DNA from: JAOUEE01 sp051011595 | GTDB lineage: Bacteria; Actinomycetota; Acidimicrobiia; Acidimicrobiales; SHLQ01 | Direction of reading: 5' to 3' | DNA: 9,148 bases | Assembly (NCBI GenBank): GCA_051011595.1 | Contig: JBPCTQ010000138.1 | Coordinates: 1-9,148, forward strand | Shown here: positions 1-6,680 of the stretch, one piece after another | Layout of the letters: each line of letters begins with the position of its first letter | Numbering within the stretch: the stretch's first letter is position 1 | Position numbers and translations under genes: made by a program | Notes under the pieces: generated by a model | What the model was told of the DNA's origin: nothing | Database searches by the model: none | The model's input: the letters and a program-made list of their open reading frames with translations, nothing else

Positions 1-1
1 G

Positions 2-1024
2 GGCCAGGTCGTCCACCCCCAGGAATGGCCCGACGACCTCGACTACCGGGGCAAGCAGGTGGTCATCATCGGGTCGGGGGCCACTGCCATGACCCTGGTC
101 CCCGCGATGGCCCCCGACGTCGGCCACGTCACCATGCTTCAGCGGTCGCCCACCTATGTGGTGGCCGCCCCCGACACCGACGTGGTGGCCATCAAGCTAC
201 GCAAGTACCTGCCGGATCGGCTGGCCTACCGTCTCACTCGCTGGAAGAACGTCACCCTCGGGGAGCTGTTCTTCCGGGCCACCCGCCGTTGGCCCGCCAA
301 GGTGCGGGCCCGGCTCATCAAGGGAGTCAGCGACGAGCTCGGCACCGACTACGCCGACGAGCACTTCAAGCCCGCCTACAACCCGTGGGACCAGCGGCTG
401 TGTCTGGTGCCCAACGGCGACCTCTTCGAGTCGATCAAGTCGGGTCAGGCGTCGGTGGTCACCGACGAGATCGACACCTTCACCGAGACCGGCGTTGCCC
501 TACGGTCGGGCCAGCACCTCGACGCTGACATCATCGTCACCGCCACCGGCCTCGAAATCGTCACCCTGGGCGAAGCCGAGATCTCCATGGACGGGGAGCC
601 GATCGACTTCTCCCAGACCTGGAGCTACATGGGAGTGGCCTACTCCGATGTTCCCAATCTGGCCACGTCGTTCGGTTACCTGCGGGCGTCGTGGACCCTG
701 CGAGCCGACCTCACGTGCGGCTTCGTGTGTCGGCTGTTGAACCACATGCGCGAGACCGGCACCACGACGTGCACCCCGCGACTGCGGCCTTCGGACCGCG
801 ACATGCCCGCCCGTCCGTGGGTCGAGGACTTCTCGGCCAACTACCTGCAGCGGGTGATGGACGCCTTGCCCAGACAGGGTGACCGTGCGCCCTGGATCAA
901 CACCCAGAGCTACGGCAAGGAGAAGAAGCTGTTCGCCCGGCCGGTCGACGACGGCGTGATGCAGTTCACCGGATCGGTGTCGGCCGCCTCGGGAGCGCCG
1001 GCCACCGAGCTGGCCCGGTCCTGA
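2..1024 (+). CDS. Flavin-containing monooxygenase, Baeyer-Villiger type (5' partial)
   Basis: Probable FAD- and NADPH-dependent monooxygenase that inserts oxygen into a ketone or oxidises a soft heteroatom. The frame is open from the left edge to TGA at 1022-1024, leaving 340 residues. Family members are usually near 490-550 residues, so about the first 150, with the FAD-binding Rossmann motif, lie outside the window. The first visible residues fit the end of the Baeyer-Villiger fingerprint FxGxxxHxxxW(P/D): G, three residues, H, three residues, then WP (bases 2-31). The second, NADPH-binding Rossmann motif GSGATA follows at 71-88, and an ATG-type linker motif (ATGLE) lies at about 541-555. 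A GTG at 59 is open in frame but is not the real start, because conserved sequence continues upstream. The fold and class are well supported; the substrate (ketone, steroid or other) is not readable. It lies 74 bases upstream of a same-strand hydrolase gene and may share its transcript. Confidence 0.9.
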   Translation, partial: GQVVHPQEWPDDLDYRGKQVVIIGSGATAMTLVPAMAPDVGHVTMLQRSPTYVVAAPDTDVVAIKLRKYLPDRLAYRLTRWKNVTLGELFFRATRRWPAKVRARLIKGVSDELGTDYADEHFKPAYNPWDQRLCLVPNGDLFESIKSGQASVVTDEIDTFTETGVALRSGQHLDADIIVTATGLEIVTLGEAEISMDGEPIDFSQTWSYMGVAYSDVPNLATSFGYLRASWTLRADLTCGFVCRLLNHMRETGTTTCTPRLRPSDRDMPARPWVEDFSANYLQRVMDALPRQGDRAPWINTQSYGKEKKLFARPVDDGVMQFTGSVSAASGAPATELARS

Positions 1025-1086
1025 GTCACGACCGCTGGCCGGTGGGCGAGCAATGGTGATACGAAACGACCCGACCGACGACCCCC

Positions 1087-1092
1087 GGGGGA
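1087..1092 (+). promoter_or_regulatory. Probable ribosome binding site of the MBL-fold hydrolase
   Basis: A purine-rich GGGGGA run ends 6 bases before ATG 1099 and supports that start. It forms the right half of the perfect 10-base palindrome CCCCCGGGGG at 1082-1091. No convincing -35/-10 pair was seen in the 74-base gap 1025-1098. Confidence 0.5.
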
Positions 1093-1098
1093 TCCGAG

Positions 1099-2460
1099 AT
1101 GTCTGATGCCGCAGCCGAGCAGCAGCGCAGTGAAGTTCGAATGGGTCTGGTGCTCTCGGACCCGGCGCTCACCGACGCCATCGTCGGGGGAGGGGCATTT
1201 GGTGGTGCCTACTCGCCACTCGTTGCCCAGAACATGTTCGATGCCAATCATGGTGAGGCCATCGAGGACGCCAAACGACTGGTCGAGATCGTCGAGGTTG
1301 CCGAGCGGTCGTGGCTGGTACGTCTGCCCATCGTCAACGCCGTGGTGTTCGAGACCGACGAAGGGGTGGTGATCGTCGACACCGGCATGGCGCCCGGAGG
1401 GCCGGCGATCCTCCAGGCCATCCGAACCGTCACCGATGCCCCGATCCACACCATCATCTACACCCACGCCCATGTCGATCACTGCATGGGCACGTGGGCA
1501 CTCGTCGACGACGGGCCTCAGATCATCGCCCACGCCGATGCGCCGGGGCGCTTCGATCGCTACGTCCGGCTACGGGGCTCGGTCTCGCGTTACATGTCCC
1601 AGCCGCTGGCCACGTTCCCCACCGGCGACGACGACTGGGTGGCGCCCACCCAGACCTTCCGGGGCACCTTGTCGCTCACCATCGGTGGTGAACAGTTCGA
1701 CCTGGTCTGCCGCAAGGGCGAGACCGACGATCAGCTCTACGTCTCGGTGCCGGGCCGTCGCGCCATCGCCAGCGCCGACTACTACCAGGGTTTCCTGCCC
1801 AACGCCGGCAACGGGAAACGGGTGCAACGATTCGTCGAGGAGTGGGCGGTGGCGCTGCGCGAGATGGTGGCCCTCGAACCGCTCCATCTGCTGCCGGCCC
1901 ACGGTGAGCCCATCTCCGATGATCCTGGTCGGATCGCCGAGGTGCTGTCGGTTCACGCCGAAGCCCTCGAGCACATCGTCGCCCACACGCTCGAGGGGCT
2001 CAACGCCCGACAGCGCCAGGACGAAGTCGCCGACTCACTCGATCTTCCCGAACACCTGGCCGGCCACGAAACGCTCAACGAGCAGTACGTGTCGCCGGCC
2101 GACATCTCCCGCATGGTGATGAAGCAGTACTGCGGGTGGTGGGACGACATCCCCTCACATTGGTCGCCGGCCCGATTCGACCTCCAGGCCGCCGCCGTGT
2201 GCGAGCTGGCGGGCGGGGTGGAGGCGGTGATCGCCCGGGCCCGCGAGCTGGTCGACTCGGATTCCACCATGGCCTGCCACCTGGCCGACTGGGCCTGGTT
2301 CGCCGACCCCACCAACCGCGAGACGGGTCGAGCCGTGCTCGAGCTGTACACCACCCGAATCGTCAACGACACCCACAACACCCAGGAGGTGTTGATGTAC
2401 CTCGATCACATGACCGACGTGCAGCTGGGAATCGACAAGGCGGGGGATTCCGCTCCCTAG
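1099..2460 (+). CDS. MBL-fold metallohydrolase, alkylsulfatase-like, without SCP2-like C-terminal domain
   Basis: Predicted zinc-dependent hydrolase of the metallo-beta-lactamase superfamily, in the SdsA/BDS1 alkylsulfatase branch. Residues about 55-270 form the MBL domain. The metal motif HxHxDH is intact (H123, H125, D127, H128), with later ligand candidates D227 (SADYY) and H268 (LLPAHGEPI). Where classical members have a TPGH-like motif, this protein has GETDDQ (207-212), as I recall for alkylsulfatase-like relatives. Residues about 320-450 match the alkylsulfatase dimerisation region, marked by GWWDDIPSHW (346-355). The protein ends there at 453 residues, whereas SdsA1-type enzymes run past 600 and end in a sterol-carrier-like domain. 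No signal peptide is visible, so it is probably cytoplasmic. ATG 1099 has an SD-like run 6 bases upstream. Stop TAG overlaps the convergent neighbour's stop. Sulfatase activity is not certain; another ester or thioester hydrolase is possible. Confidence 0.88.
   Translation: MSDAAAEQQRSEVRMGLVLSDPALTDAIVGGGAFGGAYSPLVAQNMFDANHGEAIEDAKRLVEIVEVAERSWLVRLPIVNAVVFETDEGVVIVDTGMAPGGPAILQAIRTVTDAPIHTIIYTHAHVDHCMGTWALVDDGPQIIAHADAPGRFDRYVRLRGSVSRYMSQPLATFPTGDDDWVAPTQTFRGTLSLTIGGEQFDLVCRKGETDDQLYVSVPGRRAIASADYYQGFLPNAGNGKRVQRFVEEWAVALREMVALEPLHLLPAHGEPISDDPGRIAEVLSVHAEALEHIVAHTLEGLNARQRQDEVADSLDLPEHLAGHETLNEQYVSPADISRMVMKQYCGWWDDIPSHWSPARFDLQAAAVCELAGGVEAVIARARELVDSDSTMACHLADWAWFADPTNRETGRAVLELYTTRIVNDTHNTQEVLMYLDHMTDVQLGIDKAGDSAP
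2457..2460. other. Shared palindromic CTAG: overlapping stop codons of convergent genes
   Basis: Bases 2457-2460 read CTAG on both strands. TAG at 2458-2460 ends the plus-strand hydrolase gene, and the reverse complement of 2457-2459 is TAG, ending the minus-strand membrane-protein gene. There is no spacer and no hairpin followed by a T-run next to the overlap, so each transcript probably extends into the other gene. Confidence 0.9.
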
Positions 2461-3782
2461 TTCGGAGTGGCCCGATCGTCGACGGCGATCTTGTCGTCGG
2501 CTTCGTGGCGCCCGACCTCGGCCAGTACCCGGATGGCGCCTACAGCCAGGGCCGCAATCAGCACCAGGAACGACACCACCACACCCGTGGGCCGGGTCCA
2601 CAACACCAGGGCCAGCCCGGCCAGACCCACGGCGGTGAACTGCAGCGCCCGCTCGTGGGCGGCGATCCACCCCGGAATCGGGCCCAGATCGCGTTCGGCG
2701 CCGGCGTCGGTGGCTCGGCCCAGGAGGGTGTGCCACCAGGTGCGTACCCGGGCCGCCGAACTCGATGGCCCGGTGACCCAAACCCCGACCAGTACGGCGA
2801 TACCCAACACCAACAGGGCCCGGACGGCGCGGAAGACGAATCGGGAGACGATGTCGAAGACCGCGGCTGCGGCATCGGGGTTGTGGGTGTCGTCGGGCAG
2901 CCCGGACAGGTACTGGTCGCGCACGAATACCAACAGGAGAAGGGTGACCACCATCGAGATGACGATGGCGAGACCGAGGCGCCGGGCGCCCAACCGCCGG
3001 CGCTCGGCGGTCAGCACCACCCCGATCAGCAACACGATGGCCAGCAGGGGCAGTAGCCAGGCGAGGTTGTCGAAGACGCGCACGGTGTCCTGGGCGTCGG
3101 CCAGGTCGTCGGACTGGATGAGGACGTACTCCACATCGAGTGTCTCGTCGGAAACGGAGTCGGCGAGGGTGGTGCCCAGCAGGTCATCGAGGTTCACCAA
3201 CGCGTCACGGGCCAGGGTCTCGAAGTTCAGCCTGACGGTGCCGTCCGACGTCTGGAGCAGGTCGTCGTCCTGCCCGGTGAGGACGTGGACGACGTTCTCG
3301 TGGCTGATTCGATTGGCCTCCTCCCACACCGTCTTGAAGGCGTCGGTCGCGACGACATCCTGCACGATCCTGTTGATCACCACCTCGGCGCCGGCGGCGA
3401 TGGGCAAGGCCAGCACCTCGGCGTCGTCGGGCAACGCTTCGGCCGCCAGCGACTCGAAGTCGGCGGCCTCGGCGACCGCCTCGGTGATCCGGAAGCTCAC
3501 CGCTTCCTGGATGTCAGGGTCGTCGGCCAGGGGGCTCACGGTGGCCACGTACTGACCAGTGTCGAGCATGGTGTTTCGGGCCCACACCGTGAGCACGGCC
3601 ATGGGCAAGAGAATGGCCCCCAGCACGGCGAGGGTGATCGACAGCCACCGTCGCCGCCAACGAGCTACGTGGGGCTCCGCCGATGCGGCCAGTTCTTCGC
3701 GCAAGGCCGCGTTCTCGGCCCGGAGGCGGTCGACCTCACTTGCATCGGCTGGGCCTCGTTGTTCCGACTCGGGAACGCTCAC
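2457..3782 (-). CDS. Six-TM membrane protein with short coiled coil and large outside domain
   Basis: A 441-residue integral membrane protein of unknown function, resembling uncharacterised membrane proteins common in Actinobacteria. The cytoplasmic N-terminus carries a short predicted coiled coil (about 16-33, with LRAENAALREEL) and a basic patch RWRRRW before TM1 (about 46-68). About 170 acidic, mostly helical residues follow (69-237) and are predicted to face outside. Five further segments lie near 238-258, 268-287, 316-336, 379-396 and 399-419, and the tail is cytoplasmic. No catalytic motif was recognised. The start is GTG at 3780-3782. There is no clear SD, but no ATG or GTG in this frame lies between it and the in-frame stop at 3825-3827, which is also the stop of the upstream gene. 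It is the last gene of the minus-strand run, 42 bases after the PAP2-PhoD gene. A sensor, scaffold or transport accessory role is possible. Confidence 0.85.
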   Translation of the reverse strand: MSVPESEQRGPADASEVDRLRAENAALREELAASAEPHVARWRRRWLSITLAVLGAILLPMAVLTVWARNTMLDTGQYVATVSPLADDPDIQEAVSFRITEAVAEAADFESLAAEALPDDAEVLALPIAAGAEVVINRIVQDVVATDAFKTVWEEANRISHENVVHVLTGQDDDLLQTSDGTVRLNFETLARDALVNLDDLLGTTLADSVSDETLDVEYVLIQSDDLADAQDTVRVFDNLAWLLPLLAIVLLIGVVLTAERRRLGARRLGLAIVISMVVTLLLLVFVRDQYLSGLPDDTHNPDAAAAVFDIVSRFVFRAVRALLVLGIAVLVGVWVTGPSSSAARVRTWWHTLLGRATDAGAERDLGPIPGWIAAHERALQFTAVGLAGLALVLWTRPTGVVVSFLVLIAALAVGAIRVLAEVGRHEADDKIAVDDRATPN

Positions 3783-3812
3783 GGATCGATGATGGCATCT
3801 GTCGCCGCTTTC

Positions 3813-3826
3813 GACCCAAATGGGTC
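3813..3826 (-). repeat. Small inverted repeat at the end of the PAP2-PhoD gene
   Basis: GACCCA (3813-3818) and TGGGTC (3821-3826) are perfect reverse complements separated by AA. This allows a 5-bp hairpin with a 4-base loop, or a 14-base operator-like dyad with an AT-rich centre. It overlaps the TGA stop at 3825-3827 and sits in the only non-coding gap of the minus-strand run. No T-tract follows, so it is not an intrinsic terminator. It could affect mRNA processing or bind a protein, or it could be chance. Confidence 0.35.
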
Positions 3827-6680
3827 AGGGTGCTTCGAAGACGAACGACTCGCTCACCAATGTCTGGTCGTCCCAGGTGTGACCCGACATGGTCACGGTG
3901 ACCCGGCCGCCCTCGTCGACCACATCGACCATGCCGAACTGCCCGGCGCCGGGAAAGCTGCCGTGGGAGTACGGGCCACCCTTGGTGTTGCCCGGGCGAT
4001 CCAGCGCGGCGGCGTGGAGCACGGGAAAGCCGCCCGAACCGTCGGTGCTGTAGTCGGAGTTGGTGCCGTCGTCGAGGGCGACCATGTGGGCGTCACCGCT
4101 GACCATCACCAAGTTGTCGACATCGGCGGCCGCCAGGGCGTCGGCGATGTCTCGTCGGTCGTCGACGTAGCCGTTCCAGTTGTCGCCCCCTTCGCTGGGG
4201 CCGTTGATCCAGGGCACCCCGTTGGCCCAGACGACCACGGCATGGCTATCTGATGCCGCGGTGATCTCATCGATCAGCCACTGGTGCTGTTCGGCGCCGA
4301 GCATGGTGTCGTCGGTTCGTTCCGAGCGGGTGTCGGTGAGCACGAATCGCACCCGTCCGATGGTGAAGGCCTGGTTGATGGCGGCGTCGCCGTCGGCCAC
4401 GTCGTAGTGGGGCACCATCTCCCGGTAGGCCTGGCGAACGGCGCTGCGGCCGGGGCTCGATGCATCGGAGTCGTTGGGCCCGTAGTCGTGGTCGTCCCAG
4501 ACGTAGGCGGTGGGAACCTGTCGGTACAGCGCGGCTTGGCCGGGTTTGACCAGCAGCCGCTCGAGGGCGGCCCGGTGTTTGGCCGGGTCGGTACTGTCGA
4601 TGTTGCCGTAGTGGATGTCGCCCAGGGCCAGGTAGAAGAGTGGATCCTTGGCGACCATGGCATCCCACACCGCGCCGTTGGAATCGACCCGGGCGCACGA
4701 ACCGACGACGAAACGGAACGACGCGGCCCCGTCGGGTGGGGTGCGGAACCGTCCCGTTCCCCGGAACCGGTCGAGCTCGCCGTCGACCTCGAGGGCAAAG
4801 GTATAAGCGGTGTCGGGCTGAAGCCCCTCGATCCGGAAGCGGGCGGCGGGGTCGGTGTCGGAACCGTCGACGTCGACTCGCACCTGTCGTCCCGAGCCCT
4901 CCGCTTCGACCAGCACCGAGGCATCGGATCCGGGGTCGTCGAGGCCGGCCGTGATGGTGACCCCGTCGGCCGACAGTGCGCCGACCCACACCCATCGCAC
5001 TTCCTCCACCGGCAGTAGACGTGCCGCGCTGTCGTCGTGAGTGGGGCCGAAGTAGAAGTCGTGCACCAGCGTCACGCCGACGAACGTGGCTCCCAGCAGC
5101 ACTGCGGTTCCCACGGCCAACGCGATGATCTCGCCCATTCGTCGGCGGTGCTGCCAACCCAACCAGAGCAACACGGCCGGCGTGAACAGAATCACCGCCA
5201 GGGTGAATGCCGTCGCCGGCGGGTACTCGATGGCGGCGAAGATCCCGATGCCGGCCGCGGCGAAGGCGATGAGAACGGCTCCCGCGGCATCCCAGCGCCA
5301 GGAGATCAAGGCGCCGATGGACATGACGCCGGCCAACACCAGCTGCACCGGAACCTGCACGTCGGGCCCGAAGATGGCACCTTCGCCCGGGTCGGTCGGG
5401 ACGCCGACCGAGATGGTGAGCACGGTGAGCACGACCACCGCCACAGTGGCCCACAGGTGCGCAACGACGCGGATCAGCCGCTGCAGCGACATGTGGATGT
5501 CGATGACCCCCAGAAGCGGCGGACCATGGCTGGCCGGGGCCCAGACGCAGCCGCGGCACCAGCGGTGCCACGCCTCGTGGGCCACGGCCCACTCCGTCGC
5601 CACCACCAGCGAGAGGCCGATCATCAGACCCACGATCACGTCGGTGGGCCAATGGAGTGACTCGTCCACTCGGTGAACTGCTCCTGCGATCACCCCCAGG
5701 CCCAACAACAGACGTGCCGGCCAGATGACCCGGCGGGTTCCGCTGAGCGCGGCGATGGCCAACGGAAGCAAACCGGCGATGAGGGTGGCCTGCACCACGT
5801 GACCACTGGGAAACGAGTCCTCCAGACCGGCAAGTGGTCCGTCGGCCGGGCGGGCGCGCTCCAAGATGTTGCGAGTGGTGGTGGTGATGAGCAGACCCGC
5901 CACCACGCTGATCGGGTAGGCCAGGGCCAGGGGTCGGCAACGCAACGTGGCGATACCGACGACCGCGGCCAGCACGACGGCCACCACGGTGGCACCGAGC
6001 GGGTCGAACACTCGTAGGGCATCGAGCTCTCCGGTCGTCTCGAACAACTCGACGACGCGTTCGTCGATCCATCGCACCAACCGCCAGTCGGTGACCACGA
6101 ACAAGATGCCGATCACGGTCATCGTGGGCAGCAGCATCGTCGCCGCGGTGAGGCGCCAGCTCGGTTCTTCGCCGTGTTCGGTCCGGTCGAGGGGCAGCCT
6201 CGACAAGGGGCTGGTGGCGTGTACCGACCGCACCCACCGGGGGAGGGTCGGCCAGCGGACCCAGGTGGTCAACGACGCGGCGGCCAGCACCAACGCGAGG
6301 AGGGTGGTGAGGGTGGCCAGGGCGAGTAGCCAGCCGACACCCTCGACGTAGCCGTCCTCTCGCAGGTAGTTGAACAGCGAGCCGAGGAAGATGTAGGCGG
6401 CGGCGGCGAGCAGGGCGAGGCCGGTGACCAAATAGGCCGGTCGGTGGCGCAGCCCGATGTGGTCGGGGTCGACCGGTGTGGTGTCGGCCAGGACCAGCCG
6501 GGCTGTGCTTCGACCGGCGTTCGTCGCCTGACGAGCCAGTGACTCCTGACCCCGCCAACGGAACACATCACGCACCAGGGCCACCAGCCAGAACGCCATG
6601 CCGACGCTCATGATGGCGGGTACGAAGATGTTGAGCCGGTCGAATCCCAGGCGGGTGAACGGCGAACGTCGCATGGTCAT
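3825..6680 (-). CDS. PAP2 phosphatase - PhoD-like metallophosphatase membrane fusion
   Basis: A 951-residue protein carrying two phosphatase folds. About 14 hydrophobic segments span 17-538. Residues about 180-365 are a PAP2 (type 2 phosphatidic acid phosphatase) domain: motif 1 is R270-x6-R277-P278 (usually K-x6-RP), motif 2 is P291-S-G-H294, and motif 3 is R337-x5-H343-x3-D347 with His where Ser is usual before the Arg. Five more TM segments (about 404-538) lead to a PhoD-type part: a beta-rich Ig/FnIII-like region (about 559-650), then a metallophosphatase with GSC (660-662), GD688, WDDHD (728-732), TDTR (782-785) and GDAH (862-865). The PAP2 loops and the C-terminal catalytic domain all fall outside in a consistent model that follows the positive-inside rule. 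This implies the N-terminus is outside, though TM1 is ambiguous. No Tat signal is present, unlike secreted PhoD. ATG 6680 overlaps the upstream TGA as ATGA, suggesting translational coupling; ATG at 6674 is an alternative start. Substrates are unknown. Confidence 0.9.
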   Translation of the reverse strand: MTMRRSPFTRLGFDRLNIFVPAIMSVGMAFWLVALVRDVFRWRGQESLARQATNAGRSTARLVLADTTPVDPDHIGLRHRPAYLVTGLALLAAAAYIFLGSLFNYLREDGYVEGVGWLLALATLTTLLALVLAAASLTTWVRWPTLPRWVRSVHATSPLSRLPLDRTEHGEEPSWRLTAATMLLPTMTVIGILFVVTDWRLVRWIDERVVELFETTGELDALRVFDPLGATVVAVVLAAVVGIATLRCRPLALAYPISVVAGLLITTTTRNILERARPADGPLAGLEDSFPSGHVVQATLIAGLLPLAIAALSGTRRVIWPARLLLGLGVIAGAVHRVDESLHWPTDVIVGLMIGLSLVVATEWAVAHEAWHRWCRGCVWAPASHGPPLLGVIDIHMSLQRLIRVVAHLWATVAVVVLTVLTISVGVPTDPGEGAIFGPDVQVPVQLVLAGVMSIGALISWRWDAAGAVLIAFAAAGIGIFAAIEYPPATAFTLAVILFTPAVLLWLGWQHRRRMGEIIALAVGTAVLLGATFVGVTLVHDFYFGPTHDDSAARLLPVEEVRWVWVGALSADGVTITAGLDDPGSDASVLVEAEGSGRQVRVDVDGSDTDPAARFRIEGLQPDTAYTFALEVDGELDRFRGTGRFRTPPDGAASFRFVVGSCARVDSNGAVWDAMVAKDPLFYLALGDIHYGNIDSTDPAKHRAALERLLVKPGQAALYRQVPTAYVWDDHDYGPNDSDASSPGRSAVRQAYREMVPHYDVADGDAAINQAFTIGRVRFVLTDTRSERTDDTMLGAEQHQWLIDEITAASDSHAVVVWANGVPWINGPSEGGDNWNGYVDDRRDIADALAAADVDNLVMVSGDAHMVALDDGTNSDYSTDGSGGFPVLHAAALDRPGNTKGGPYSHGSFPGAGQFGMVDVVDEGGRVTVTMSGHTWDDQTLVSESFVFEAP
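6677..6680 (-). other. ATGA stop-start overlap
   Basis: On the minus strand ATGA holds the TGA stop of the dikinase-like gene (6677-6679) and the ATG start of the PAP2-PhoD gene (6678-6680). No strong SD is visible before this ATG, which fits termination-reinitiation coupling and supports co-transcription. Confidence 0.8.

Noticed and set aside
59..61. GTG at 59 as start of the monooxygenase
   Set aside because: Conserved family sequence (the G-x3-H-x3-WP fingerprint) is in frame upstream to the window edge, so the gene is truncated by the window and does not start here.
2474..2490. GATCG / CGATC inverted repeat as a terminator after the hydrolase gene
   Set aside because: Only a 5-bp stem with a 7-base loop, inside the coding region of the opposite gene and without a T-run; likely chance.
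2467..4253. Long plus-strand frames opposite the membrane-protein and PhoD genes (2467-3555 and 3285-4253)
   Set aside because: Low-complexity Ser/Arg/Thr- or Gly/His/Val-rich translations with no motifs; they overlap one another and the well-supported minus-strand genes.
4267..6558. 763-codon open frame on the minus strand within the PAP2-PhoD gene
   Set aside because: Arg-, Pro- and Gly-rich translation with no family motif; an out-of-frame shadow of the 951-residue gene caused by few stop codons at high GC.
6650..6680. Twin arginine near the N-terminus of the PAP2-PhoD protein as a Tat signal
   Set aside because: The RR is followed by SPFTR rather than the usual xFLK pattern, and the protein is a multi-pass membrane protein; export of the PhoD part is explained by the TM segments.
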